DNA of 64,000 bases from assembly GCA_014925825.1 (NCBI GenBank), contig JACGCK010000019.1, positions 310,001 through 374,000 on the forward strand, given 5' to 3'. Below, one piece after another: positions 1 to 11,530 of the stretch. Below the pieces are notes generated by a model that was given only the letters and a program-made list of their open reading frames with translations, had not been told where the DNA came from and ran no database searches. Within the stretch, counting starts at the first letter, position 1. Every line of letters begins with the position of its first letter. The position numbers and the translations under genes are program-made. This stretch comes from Pholiota molesta (lineage: Eukaryota; Basidiomycota; Agaricomycetes; Agaricales; Strophariaceae).

Positions 1-255
1 GCAATTATTGGATAGGCACCAGATTTCGAGGCCGTGGCAGTGCTTCTCGACATAGATACTCGGATGCAACGTGGAATGGGCCCCTCCCAGCAAATAATCG
101 TAAATAAATCGCACGTGGGAATGCTATTGAAGAGGTGTTCTGCACGATATCATGAAAGATGGTTCAGCAGTCTTTCAATTTTCCAATTATGGAGCAAAGC
201 AGAAAGAATAAATAATACAGATTGGTGTTTGATCAGCCAGCGTACCCTCAAGTTA

Positions 256-1264
256 TTACATGAAATCTTCCTCCAACTCTCGACCAGTCTTCCGTGGTAA
301 GCTCTCGTCTTCTTCCACATTGAATAGGGAGTCGTATGACCGCGCCGCCTTTTCGCTTCTCTGGCTTTTGCCAATTCAGCATCTTGCTTTTTCTGAAATC
401 GGCAAGAATATCAGAGTTTAGGTTTGGATCGTCTTTCTCAAGTTGCTTGATTACCTTCTCTGCTGCTGCTGCTCGCTTGATGGCGTTCTCTTTTTGATAC
501 GATCGATACGTTCTTGTTCGTGATCGACTACCCGCTCATCCTTGGTTTTGTTGAGTCGGTTGACGATGGCATTTTCGCGCTTCGTGACATACACTGCAGT
601 GGTGGTCAATAAACGAATCCTTTTCAATGATCTCTGCACGTACCTCGTTTGACCTACGAATTTATGAGGCGATATGACAAATACAGAACGGCCGATAGAC
701 ACACCTTTTTATCATTATGGAAAGAGACTTGTCCAACAGCCATGTCGCCGGTTTTCTAATAGAATATAACCATTACGACGGTAGGTTGGACATGGAGGAT
801 GCGACGTACCTTGAGATTATCAGCAGGGGTATAGATGACCGTGAGGTTATCTTTCTTGTTTCCTGCACAGAGAAAATAGGCACGAGAAAATATAACATGA
901 ATAACAGAACGTACCTTCGATAGAATTGGCCTTCACAAGTTGGGCACAGTCCGTTAACAGCGCCTCTGGGATGCTTTCCCAAGACATTCCCTCCGTCATG
1001 CGCAAGTAAACGTGGGCGGAAGATAGTTTGTCGACATGAAACCAGACATCTTGAGGCCATGCAAATTTTATGAGTCTTCGTCTGCAACATGGACGGTCTT
1101 CAGTGTTTGGCGAATGATTGCGATACGTTGCCTCCCTCACTTTCCACCTTGTCCCGACCCATGTAGATGACCGTTGAAGGGGTCACAGCTATTGAGCAAG
1201 TATAAGCTTAGTAGAGATATTTAGAATGCGTTTACTCACCATTAGACGTGAAGAAGAGAACCAT
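256..1264 (-). CDS. CCDC25/Jlp2-like NFACT-R (DUF814) protein, frame broken
   Basis: Homologue of human CCDC25 and yeast Jlp2, a small one-domain protein of the NFACT-R family thought to bind nucleic acid. The start reads MVLFFTSN, then [10 protein letters not shown], the hallmark block [47 protein letters not shown], a charged coiled tail ([14 protein letters not shown]) and the typical acidic end ELEEDFM before TAA. About 205 residues in at least eight exons joined by GT-AG introns of about 50 bp. Reading through needs three added bases: near 1074 (GACTC, one C short), at 491-495 (A5 in the coding strand where A6 is needed) and near 337. Both sides of each break are well conserved, so I infer sequence error rather than a dead gene. 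Divergent from the RBM25-like gene 301 bp away, so the two probably share a promoter region. Confidence 0.85.
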
Positions 1265-1565
1265 GGCAAATTAAACTCGAGGATAGATGAAGAGGGTGCG
1301 CCGTACGCGATGTCGTTTGGGAGAGCCAGGCTGAGGAGAGCAGTGCCTGATCTGTGTTAGCGTGGGAAAGGTTTTACATAACGATCCTTGGGGACTGTTC
1401 TGCTTGCCATCGACCACCATTCTCCCTGCTCAATTACCTGCTCATTCTCGTTTTCCTATTTCCCAGGAAATATATCCACCCTCTATGTAAGCCCTTTTTA
1501 ATAGCTTCGCAGGCCAGTACTCAGACGTGTCAGCAGCGCGTGATCATATGTGAAGTACTGTCAAA

Positions 1566-3753
1566 ATGCAACCTAATCGGTTGGGACTTGGTCTGCGTCC
1601 ACCTATGCCGTCTTACGGTCAAGGTCCCTCAATGTCGGCTCTCGCACAGCAGCAGCAAATGCAATATATGCCGCCTCCAGCGCAGAAGCAACAAACGACG
1701 CTTTTTGTCGGTTCGATATCAGGCGGTATCACAGATGCATTTCTAAACCAGCTTTTGTCGGTATGCATGCATCTCATTTTCTTTTCTGTTTTCTCACTGA
1801 CATATATTTAGGCATGCGGCCCCATTAAATCATTCAAACGCCTTATAACTCCAGCAAACAAACCCAAGGTTTTGGTTTGCCGAATTTGAGGACCCAGCGG
1901 GTGCCCTACGTGCGATTGCATTGCTGAACGGCGTCGAACTCCCAGCTTTGGAGGACGGTTGTGCCAATAAAAAATACTGGTGCGTTTTCTTTAGTCAGGG
2001 ATTCCATTGCAAGCCTACTTCGAACCATCAGGTCAAAGCAGATGAAAAGACTCGCGTTTTCTTGGACAGTTATCAAGCCAATCAAATGGCTACTGATGTA
2101 AGTGTCAATATTCCACGACGAAACCACCTCTTAAATGCTTTTTTTAGGCTGAAGAGACCAAGAAACAAGAAGCTAAGGCCAAAATTGATGAACTAGTTGC
2201 TGATATCAACCGTGTCTCGCAAGACGCGCAAACAGCGGCTTAATCGACAAGGAAAAATACATTATACCTCCCCATCTCCACGATCTTCAAGAGCGGACCT
2301 CCCAGAAACCCAACGAGGCCTTGTCATTTCTGAGATAGCCCAATTTCGAGAACGAGCCGCTAAACGAGAGCGGAGAAAATGCGAGATGTGCGGGAAAGTA
2401 TGCCTAGTATGTCAGCAGCCCCCAGTGGTCCCAAGCGCGAGTGGGGCAAACCTCAGACCCGGCAAGAATCACCAACCGCAACGACGAAACCGCAAGGTTT
2501 GGCAAAGGAGCCCAGGGTTATAGCAAACCCGTTGGCTTTGTGAAGGCTGAAGATGGGGGCGCGGCAGGGATGGTCATGGAAATGGCAGAGAGGGAAAAAC
2601 TGACGAAGAGCTGGAGGCCGAGCGAAAGGAACAAAGGCGGCAAGAGGAAGAACTTTCTTACAAGGATGTGCGTAAGGGGAAAATTTGTTGCTTTTTGTAC
2701 TAATTTTGTACAGCGCGAACGCAGATATGAACCTCGAGAACGCGCGCGTATTCAAGCTTTAGAACGAACTATTGCTCGTGAACGGCTCAGAAAGAGGCAG
2801 AGGAACGCGATCGAGTTGAAATGAAAGCTCGCCTGGATGTTGGGATGATGATGAAGTGACGAGCTGTTCTACGTCGATCGGTGAGTCCGATGACCTTTTG
2901 TACTTCGTATTTCTAATGGCCATCCTAAGTGTACGCTGGCGACATCTTCGTCAGAGGCGACTTGAAACGAAGAGGTTGCGGATGAGAAGTCGCGTAGATT
3001 CGAAGAGCAAGAGGCCGAAAATCTGCGCCGAGAATCGGAAGATTTCTTGGCCAGGCAAATGGACGAGATGCAAGCGCTGGCGAGGAACAACGTAAAGCTG
3101 GATTGTTGTTGGACGATGGTGCTCCCGTTCGGTTGAACGTCTCTATCGCGGGCCGACAGCGAAAGAGAAGGAACCTCCGGCGAAAGAAAAGACCACGGTG
3201 TTCGCACATGATGAAGAGGAAGAGGATGGTGCCAAGAAACGAAGAGCGCCACTTGTGAAGCTCGATTTCAGCGTAGCTGAGACAGGAGAGCAGATGAAAG
3301 AAAGGTTGGAAAGGATACGACAATCCGTCCCTCATGACAAAGAATCGCTATTCAAGGCCAAAGTCAGATGGGATGGACTCACTGATGTAAGATGCACTTT
3401 CAATTATTCGCATATATTCATACTGACGACTTCATTCAGCTAATAATTGACCGTAAATTGGAGCCACTTGTCAAGCGGCTGATGGTCAAATATCTAGGCG
3501 AAATGGAAGAGGAGGACCTCATCATGTTCGTGCTAGAGCATCTTAAAGACCATAAGCCACCCCAAAAGCTCATCGAAGGCTTGGAACCTGTACGTTTATT
3601 TGTCACGTTCAAGATTGACTTCATTCTGACCCTTCCTTACAGGTTCTGGAGGAAGAGGCTACGGAACTAGTAGTTAACGTTTGGCGGCAAATTATCTTCG
3701 AGAGTATGGCGTACAATGAAGGGCTGCTGACGGACAAAATGCTTGTCGACTAG
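1566..3753 (+). CDS. RBM25-like splicing factor (RRM, RE-rich middle, PWI), frame broken
   Basis: Homologue of RNA-binding protein 25 (Snu71 in yeast), a U1 snRNP-associated regulator of splice-site choice acting in the nucleus. The N-terminus is Q/P-rich, then an RRM (TTLFVGSISGGITDAFLNQL, next exon ACGPIKSFKRLITPANKP, then GFAEFEDPAGALRAI). The middle is very rich in R, E and K. The C-terminal PWI-type domain reads KVRWDGLTD, LIIDRKLEPLVKRLMVKYLG, EEEDLIMFVLEHLKDHK, ending NEGLLTDKMLVD-stop. First intron 1761-1811. At least six single-base losses break the frame, mostly in homopolymers: C3 at 1863, T3 at 1876, near 2240, A4 at 2376, T3 at 2498 and G3 at 2567; several more lie in the RE-rich part. 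Domain order and conservation make the identity firm; exact exon ends in the middle are not. Confidence 0.85.
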
Positions 3754-4364
3754 GGCCTTGTTTCGCGAGGAACTCGTAGGAATGGGTAGATTTTTGTCGA
3801 TGCTCGCTATTGGGAGCGCAGGTGCGTTATGCGGTATTAGCTATCGTTTTGCTGAGATGCATGTGGGTTGCTCTGTGAGTATTATAGTACTTTTACGCGT
3901 TGGCATGGAATCTCGTTTGCGTGACAAGTCAAAGGGATCTTCAATGGGAGGATGTGTCGTGAGTTCAACCTTTCGATTCACTTCGCGAGATGTAAATGAT
4001 ATTGCCTTTGCATATTTTTTCGCATACCTCCCGCTTTGCGTAAGGCGCTTTGATATCCGAATTTGGATGAAGCCTTCGCACAACTACTCTCCCTCTCCCC
4101 CGTTGAGTGCTCAACTTTCACCCCAGCCTATAGTACATGTTGATTATCCAGGGTACAATCGATTGTCTCGTTCAGGCAGCTTGTGGGGTTCAAGCTATGG
4201 CAGCAAAGCTACTTGCTATAAGTAAAGCAAACTATTTACCTGTCAGTCCAAATCCATTTGGCCACATCTCCCACTTCATGCCAGCCGAAAGCCATCCTCT
4301 TTTCGCAACCCTCGGGCATTCAGAGACCATGCTCACCAGAAGCGCTTGCGGTAGAGGCCCGCAG
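3754..4364. other. gap after the RBM25-like gene, no gene recognised
   Basis: An open frame of about 160 codons on the plus strand (3743-4225) has no recognisable domain. A stretch near 3898-3941 resembles 4803-4846, which hints that the decayed duplication downstream may extend into this gap, but the match is weak. Confidence 0.3.
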
Positions 4365-4640
4365 AGCTTGTCAAGAAACGAAGGGCGTTTCTTGCCACGC
4401 TCGCGTTCAGAGTGGCTGAACCGGCAGCAAAGATGAAAGAAAAGTCGAAAAGGATACGACAGGCTATCCCTCACGATGACGAATCACTATTCAAGAACTT
4501 GAAGTCGAAAGTTAGATGGAGCAGCTTACCTCGTGCCGGGCCTGCTTGTTATTGATTGCATATTTCTGCAGACTCGCAGTTTGGTTCAGCTAGCGCTGAT
4601 AATTGATCGCAAATTAAAGCCGCTCGCCCCACGGTGTGCT
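4365..4640 (+). pseudogene. decayed partial copy of the RBM25 PWI region
   Basis: Translating across the stretch gives LVKKRRAFLATLAFRVAE, MKEKSKRIRQAIPHDDESLF, KVRWSSL and LIIDRKLKPLA. These line up with KKRRAPLVKLDFSVAE, MKERLERIRQSVPHDKESLF, KVRWDGL and LIIDRKLEPLV of the intact gene at about 3235-3475. The copy carries in-frame stops and many substitutions, has no start and lacks the rest of the gene. It therefore looks like a true local duplication that has decayed, unlike the homopolymer breaks in the parent. Confidence 0.7.
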
Positions 4641-5229
4641 TGAATACTCAATGGAATAAACAAGGAACTTTTGTGCTTGGAACCTGTGCGTTTGCTGTAT
4701 CATTCATATCCAAGAGTATGACTTCATATTTCAGATGCTTATCATGCGAGCGCACCACATCGTGCTACTTTTCGCTGATTTTTGTGTGGGCAGCATTCGC
4801 CGGTTGGCACGAATGGAGTTTCGCTTGGGTGACAAGCCTGAGAGGGATACCCAAGAATCGGTGGGAACAAGCTCGACTCTTGGATTGCCTTTGCGAGAAG
4901 TAAGTGATAAGTATTGAATTGATTTTCATTCTTTTCTCATAGCTTCTGCATTACCTTAATATCGATACACGAATACGGGGGACAAGCGGTGCAAGCGGAG
5001 CCTTTGCAAGAGTGCTCTCCCTGAATGTGCAACTTCTACCCAGTTGTTAGACGTATGTGTTCGTTCATCACTCTCCAGGTTGCAGTGGCTGTTTCGTTCT
5101 GATTATGTGGAATTTCGACCTCCGTAAAATATTTTCAATAAGAGACGGCTTTATTGGAGTTCGGACGTTTGACCCCCCCGCTCGCCGCAGCAGCACACAC
5201 TGTGAAAAGTGTAGGCGTAGAAAAACGTT
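4641..5229. other. intergenic, no gene recognised
   Basis: Follows the decayed PWI copy and may hold its remnants up to about 4920. Short open frames here have no recognisable motif. Confidence 0.3.
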
Positions 5230-5262
5230 ACCTCAAAGGCAACGGAAAATGTTGCCTGAGGT
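5230..5262. repeat. 12-bp hairpin (inverted repeat)
   Basis: ACCTC-AA-AGGCAAC, a 7-base loop, then GTTGCCT-GAGGT: two perfectly paired arms separated by a 2-base bulge. Similar ACCT...AGGT small palindromes recur at 6.1-6.3 kb. Function unknown. Confidence 0.5.
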
Positions 5263-5371
5263 GATCAAATACAGCACCTTGCCACAGTCACAAAAAGCTC
5301 TGCCAAGAGCAGTGAACCATATTAATTAATATATTACAAAAAGATAATAGCAGCGTTAAATGTCACTTGGA

Positions 5372-5459
5372 AGCAAAGAATGCTGTGAAAAGTAGCAGAC
5401 AATAACACCCAAGGTAGCAAAGAATGCTGCAAAAAGTAGCGGACAATAACACCCAAGGT
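5372..5459 (+). repeat. 44-bp tandem repeat, two copies
   Basis: Copy 1 at 5372-5415 and copy 2 at 5416-5459 both run from AGCAAAGAATGCTG to ACAATAACACCCAAGGT and differ at only a few bases. Non-coding. Confidence 0.75.
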
Positions 5460-5677
5460 GTCAACAAAAGCACCGAAAGCAACGGAAATTGATGCCGAAG
5501 GTGTCAGAAAGCGTCGATTAATTGACCTAAAGGAAGCAAACTTTGTCACCTCCTTCCCAATGGATAAAATGCTGAGGGGGTCGTTCCTCTGCCTTCTTGC
5601 AGTATTGGAGGCCATGATTAATGGTACAATAAGGCCCAGCGACCATTATATCAATCCTATGCGTCATTCCCAGTGCC

Positions 5678-5795
5678 AAAAAAAAATTGCCGTGGACGAG
5701 AATGGAACGTCAGCAACTTGTGCCTGGACCCACACTCGAACGCGAGACCTCGTTTAAACATTACCCTCGTACATTTACCCCTACACCACTACACC
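5678..5795 (-). ncRNA. tRNA-derived Pol III unit (possible SINE)
   Basis: Read on the minus strand, TGGTGTAGGGG fits the Pol III A box (TRGYNNANNGG). It is followed about 35 bases later by GTTCGAGTG, a near match to the B box (GWTCRANNC, last base different). A run of nine Ts lies at the complement of 5678-5686 and could be the terminator. No good cloverleaf forms because the T-stem pairs poorly, so this is not an ordinary tRNA gene. A SINE head or tRNA-like RNA fits better. Confidence 0.4.
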
Positions 5796-6097
5796 TTTAT
5801 AAAGTGTTGAGCTGACCCGAAATATATCACGTCGTCTATGTGTGGTCCCTTCGTGTATTTTTACCTTCAAGTCCCTTGAACCATATTTACTCAACTAGAT
5901 ACATTGGCTTGCAGCTAACACTGCTTATTTCAGCTTCTGTACTATGGAATAGATTGCTTTACTTAGTCGTATCATATAGATGGAATCACAATTGTTAGGT
6001 ATTGCATGGATAAATTACTTAGGTTTGACGGAGACAAGCAATCGTAGCAGAAACCAGACATCCCGGATTCCCTCGGAACGACCGAAAGCTGTCAGTA

Positions 6098-6282
6098 ACT
6101 GTCACCTGCCATTGAGTGCTATTTCTGGCTGCTTCGGAGTGACGCAGAAATTGTTACCTGTAATTAGGTGTCGTTCGGAGCTGCCGGTGCTACTTTGAGA
6201 AACTGTTGCTTCTCATTAGGTGCTCTTCGGAGTTGCTTCGGAGTGACCGGTGACGAAAAGTGATACCTGCCCATGGGTGACT
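6098..6282. repeat. cluster of degenerate palindromic repeats
   Basis: Four loosely spaced units share the pattern ACCTG-(4 bases)-AGGTG followed by TTCGGAG: CACCTGCCATTGAGTG, TTACCTGTAATTAGGTG, TGCTTCTCATTAGGTGC and ATACCTGCCCATGGGTGAC. They are non-coding and imperfect, with a spacing of about 50-60 bp. Confidence 0.45.
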
Positions 6283-7075
6283 TTATTTTTGGTCTACAGT
6301 TACTATTTTCGTTACTTCTAGAAGGTAGCGTTTTTGGAGCGGTGTCAAATAATGTCATCTCAACTACAAATATGCTACCCCAGTGACAAAGATTGTCACC
6401 TAGACTTTTCGCAGTGCACAGAGGTCTGCAAGTTGATGAGATAGCGAATTATTAAACTCTGCTCCGACTTCCAACCTTTGGTCAACCTAGTATCAGGTCT
6501 ATTTATTGCCTTTCTCTGACAGTCGATCACCAGCAGTAAGTATGCGTCAAAGCTCCGTTCATAATTTGGATGGCAGCCCGTTGTATCCGGAAAAGAATTT
6601 TTCAATCCTTCTATGATGCATTGGATGTATGTATCGAGCTTTGCATTGTACATAAAAAAATGTACACTACATCTAGCGCACAAATGATCGATGATCGATG
6701 TCGATGATGAGTCGACGATGTTTGTTGGCGCCAAATGTAAGATTGGGCAAACAAAGGTCGACTTCACTGCACCGTGCATCTCGCGCCTCCTGGGGACGAT
6801 TCTCGAAAAGTCCACCTTTTTCTCTCGATCTTGTAAACATTTAGACGCCGCCAGACGCATGAATGGAGATCTCTATTGATATCCGCTAGCCGCAGCTCAA
6901 GTTGCGCAACACGTCGCATGGACCTTCTCTTGTTAGCAAACTTATTCTGGCATTTCGGGTCACCTGGTCCTCAACTTCTTGGGCGCTCCATCACCCCTAG
7001 CATTATTGCCGACGCCAAAGGATCCAGTTGATGCACCCATGTCATGTTCTGTTGATCTCTGCACACCCCGCACAC
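6283..7075. other. upstream region of the trehalase gene, no gene seen
   Basis: Open frames on both strands are short and lack recognisable motifs. The stretch ends at the probable TATA box of the trehalase gene. Confidence 0.4.
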
Positions 7076-7082
7076 TATAAAG
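7076..7082 (+). promoter_or_regulatory. TATA box of the trehalase gene
   Basis: TATAAAG about 100 bp before the chosen ATG at 7184. Strong TATA boxes sit at similar places before the other secreted-protein genes in this window. Confidence 0.6.
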
Positions 7083-7183
7083 AGACATGGAGTTCGAGAG
7101 TGGTCTGTTGACTCTGGGGTGTGTTTCGTTCTCGACTTTCTTGTTCATTTGCCGAAGACCGGGGATTGAACACATTATTCAAG

Positions 7184-10100
7184 ATGGCGCCTACATTGGC
7201 CACCTTGTTGGCCACCGTATGTCTCCTTCTGCATGCCATAGCCAATCAAGCTTTGCATGTATCCGCCACCCCTGCCGTGTCCTCGAGCGCCAGTACTACT
7301 AGCTCTGCAACTTCGACAGCGACTGCCCCAGGAAGCGTAGATACCTCGCCACCTACTCTTACGATTATAACGTCGGTCCCCAGTGCAACTGCGGCATTGG
7401 ATTCTCCATTGCCATCACAAGCTCCTCTTCCACCTAAACAGGCATGGTGTCCCTCCGATATATTCTGTGCGGGATCGGTGAGTACTGCTGTCCGACTGAT
7501 AATCATCTGCAACTCATTTCTATTTCCATTCTTATCAGTTGCTACAAACGGTCGGCATCGCCAACTTATACCCAGATGACAAGACGTTCGTGGACAAGGC
7601 ATGTATTTTAAACGCTCTGACGTCAGCTAAAGGCTGACCCTCTCACAGCCAACAATTAAAAACTCGCAATCCGTGCTTGCGGATTTCCAAAATATCTCCA
7701 GCTCAACAACGTATGGACAGGTCGTCAACTTTGTTGATGCAGATTTCACAGGAGAGGGTACAGAGTTGGAAGGCGCAATATTACCTGGCTTCAACCCCTC
7801 GCCCCCTTTCCTGAATAATGTGACTGAGCCGCTTCCCAAGGCATTTGCTCAAACTGTCAATGGCTTCTGGACGCAACTTGCTCGCCAAACAAATTCGTCA
7901 ACACTCTGCGGATCAAGTGGGAAATGCGAAAGTTCTTTGATTCCTCTGAATCATACATTCGTGGTTCCTGGTATGTATTTTGCTTTATGGCCCTCTTGTA
8001 AGATTTGAACTTATGACGAATGGTCTGTAGGTGGTCGCTTCAGAGAAATCTACTATTGGGACAGCTTTTGGATTGTCGAAGGACTTATCGAATCCCAGCT
8101 TTTCACCATCGTCAATGACACACTCCAAAACTTCATGGATCAACTTGATCAGTTTGGCTTCATTCCCAATGGAGGTCGAATTTATTGTTAGTAGCTCTCT
8201 TCCTCCCATGAATATGGCATCATATTTATTTATTTTTCAGATTTGAACAGGTCGCAGCCGCCCTGTTTATTCAGGTTGGTTTGACCTTTTTCACCTTCGT
8301 TAGTAATTGCTGACATGCATTCCTGCGGCAGATGCTGGCACGCTACGTCGAAGCAAGTGGTGATAGAAGCATTTTGGCACGAGCCCTTCCTCTTGCGGAA
8401 GTAAGTGCCTATCACGGATGATAATAGAATAATTGACTGACATAGCGTCCAAAATCTAGAAAGAGTTACAATGGTGGGCGGAGAACCGATCCGTGCAAGT
8501 GAAGAGTCCCTTCTCCAGCAACACCTTCACGATGTTCCACTACTCAGTGAACAACACTGCGCCACGTCCTGAATCATATTTGACAGGTCTGTCCTTTCTT
8601 GTTCATTTAAAGTTGCTTGATTTACAAGGGTATATGTAGATTACCAAACGGCCAACGATCCTACTATCAACCCTCCATTGAATGAAACTGAAAAGGCAGC
8701 CGTGTATGCGGAACTTGCGAGTGGCGCGGAAACTGGCTGGGACTATACGGTTCGATGGTTCTCTGCTTCCAAGATAAACGGTAGTTTGGTTGGTTTGAAC
8801 GTGAGGAATACAATTGGTGTTGACCTCAATAGTCTGCACTGTGAGTTACTGATCCAGAAAGCTTATTTATCTGAAGACATGAACTGAAGTAACCAACAGA
8901 TAAAAATCACATGTTGCTTGCGAGCCTCTATGGTCCCGCAAATGCGAGCGCAGTAGCCCGTCACACCGCTGCTGCCGCATCTCTCAAAGCTGGAATTCTG
9001 GATCTATTCTGGGATTCCCAGAAGGTATGTATAAATAGAGCGCTATTTTAGCGACATTTCAAGCATAACAAGCTCCTTCATTTCTAGCTCGCTTTTTATG
9101 ATTTCGTACTCGACACCAACAGCAGGAATACCATCTTCAGCGTTGCTGCATTCTATCCCTTCTGGGTTGGAATTATTCCTCCTGAAGTTTCACAGAACGC
9201 TGGCACGGCGTTTAAAGTCTTCTCTTCCGTCAACATGGTTCTCAATCGGTACAACGGAACGTTCCCATCCACTTTCATCGATACTGGACTTCAATGGTAA
9301 GCATGGGACATCTCAATTTGAATGGTATGTCAATTTCAGAAACCATTTTATAGGGATGCGCCAAATACCTGGCCCAATCATCAATATATAATCCTCAGCG
9401 CTCTTCAAGCACTTCCAGCCAATATTACGGGCGGCGCTATACCAGAACCAGCAGCGAACGAGTCGACGTTCAGCTTGATCCCATCAGGACAGCTCGGTCT
9501 AGATGAAACCTCTCTTCCTGGGCAGCCTGTTCGTGGAGGCACAAGCCTCATTAACGCCACGACCACTGGCACAGCTGCAGATATCAACAGCGGAAATGGA
9601 ACTGTTGCCAATGGAGGAAACGCGGTCAGTGGAGAAGGTTGGGCGGCGTCCCTGCAAAGGCAGCTGGCGAACCGTTATTTCTCGAGCGCGCTCTGCAGCT
9701 GGTGAATACTCGTGGTTTGTTTTTCTCCTGGATATCTTCTGACATTTGTTGTTTGCATAGGCACGCAACGGGTGGCTCTATACCTAATTTGTTGCCCAGG
9801 CTCTCCGATCAGGAGCTGAATGTAACGCAAAGCCAGACGAATACTGGAAATGTGGGCTTTCTAAACGTCATGTTATTCGTTTGAAGATGTCTGACTGATA
9901 TGACCCTGACGACCAGATGTTTGAGAAATTCTCAATTTTGGATATCGACTCCGCTGGAAGTGGAGGAGAATATACTGTCCAGGTATGTTTGTTATCGTGG
10001 ATATGCTGAACCCTCATTTTGGCGGATGAAAGTATCTAACATCTCATTTTCAAACAGGCGGGCTTCGGATGGACGAACGGCGTCGTGCTCTGGGTAGCTA

Positions 10101-10303
10101 GCCATTACGGAGGCGTTTTGGCGTCTCCGACTTGTCCGAACCTTTTGGATGCGCCGACTGTTACTGCAAGCGGTACTGGCTCTGCAGGTAGCGCGAAGCC
10201 TACTTCTGGCGCTACTTTCCAAACTCGCAGCACGCTCGTCGGGACTACTGTTGCTCTTCTCGTCGGCTCGGCCGTCGTGCACCTTGCACAGACCCTATTT
10301 TAA
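7184..10303 (+). CDS. secreted GH37 alpha,alpha-trehalase, probably GPI-anchored
   Basis: Hydrolyses trehalose to two glucoses outside the cell. A signal peptide (MAPTLATLLATVCLLLHAIA) is followed by a Ser/Thr-rich linker. Both family signatures are present: PGGRFREIYYWDSF and QWDAPNTWP. The presumed acid Asp lies in ETGWDYTVRW and the base Glu in MFEKFSILD, by analogy with E. coli Tre37A. The C-terminus is a Ser/Thr stretch plus a hydrophobic tail (LVGTTVALLVGSAVVHLA), which fits a GPI signal. At least ten short introns; one at 7599-7648 has a GC donor (GCATGT). One base is missing at 8261-8263: C3 where C4 gives QPPLFIQ. Chosen start: the ATG directly opening the signal peptide. An upstream in-frame ATG at 7121 would only bury it. 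Confidence 0.93.
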
Positions 10304-11019
10304 ATTGTCGGGCCTGCCCAGGTGGTAGCGGCGATCTGCCGCTGTGTTGTTCCCGTATTCCGTTGGCTCGTAACTTATCTTGAATCATGGAGGTCGCAAG
10401 TGGAATGTACTTAGTACGGGGTGTTACCTGCATGTAAAGCAATAGTGTATATGACATTCATCGATTTAAGGTAGTTTGTTGAAGATGCATTTAAAAATGA
10501 CTGGGGTTAGGTGGGGGAATATTGATCATTGACCAGCTTTCAACATCAAACACCAGATGCTGGAGGTTCTTAACCATGGAATCGAGTGTTTGAAGCATGT
10601 GGCTGCTTGAAGTGTAATTTGAGAGTCCGATGGCCCGAAATGATCTCATTATTTTCTTCGTCCACGCCGCCATCTATGTAACCTTTCCACCGCTGCTCAA
10701 GCGCTCAAGCTCAAGCCTCAAACATGCAAAATTGCTGCACGACATCGTCTCATTCCATGCCTTTCGTTCTCCCTGGAATATAGGTCGACCCCCAACATAT
10801 CCACTCCCTTCCGATATAATTTGGTTGGACCCGAGTGTAGGACCTCATTGAACTGCTGGCTGGACCAGATTGCAAAGAAACTCGCGATCGGTGGTCATAC
10901 CTTGGCCATAACCTCTACTTCGTTCGACAATAACCCCACAGATATTTGCGCGCACTTGCATGACGCTATGCACGCTTGTACAGCATTAGGCGTACTTGCC
11001 CGCCTTTCCATAGCGGTAG
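10304..11019. other. 3' flank of trehalase, no gene seen
   Basis: No recognisable coding motif. The last part may include unrecognisable 5' portions of the decayed esterase copy that follows. Confidence 0.35.
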
Positions 11020-11530
11020 TAATGGCATCAAGGCAGAGGGTCCATATCTCAGTTGGTGACATCATTCCCGGACGGAAGTGCTGCAATGATTTGGTCGCTG
11101 AAATTGCATGTTCCGGATCTACTTACACCCTTGTATTTCTGAGAACCGCATCATATGCTGGACTCAACCTACCTCTCTGCCTATCAGGTAGTTCATTTAC
11201 TCTTCGATGTTGATGTTAGCATCTTGCTTATGATATTTCTTAGTCCCTCGACCTTGCATGGCTTCCTAGAACTGATGATGTATTTTCGCTCGAATATTCT
11301 CAATATCTTGTCGAGTCCGGCAAACGAAGATTCCTTTCGTAACAGGTAAATTGCATTCGTAGTCCAAGGTTTACATTTGCAAACTCCTTTTAGTATATAG
11401 GAAGCTGTGATGACGAAGCACTTTGCTGCTTGCAAAATCGCCACTTATCTCAATGGTCTCGTCCACAAAGCCACAGAAATCAATCACTACAGAGATAATA
11501 CCACGATTTGCCTCACTGAGGTAAGTAATC
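11020..11530 (+). pseudogene. decayed copy of the neighbouring carboxylesterase/lipase
   Basis: Fragments ISVGDIIPGRKCCNDLVAE, CSGSTYTLVFLRTASYAGLN, SLDLAWLPRTDDVF and GSCDDE match IPVGDLTQGQKYYDSIVSD, CSGAADTLACLRTVSYASLK, SLNLAWLPRADGVF and GNCDDE in the intact gene starting 1.4 kb downstream. Even one intron position (after AYQ) is kept. There is no start, no nucleophile region and there are several stops. It is a genuine remnant of a tandem duplication. Confidence 0.75.

Noticed and set aside
256..1264. Calling the CCDC25-like gene (and others) pseudogenes
   Set aside because: Breaks are single-base losses with full conservation on both sides, across many essential genes; sequence error explains them better.
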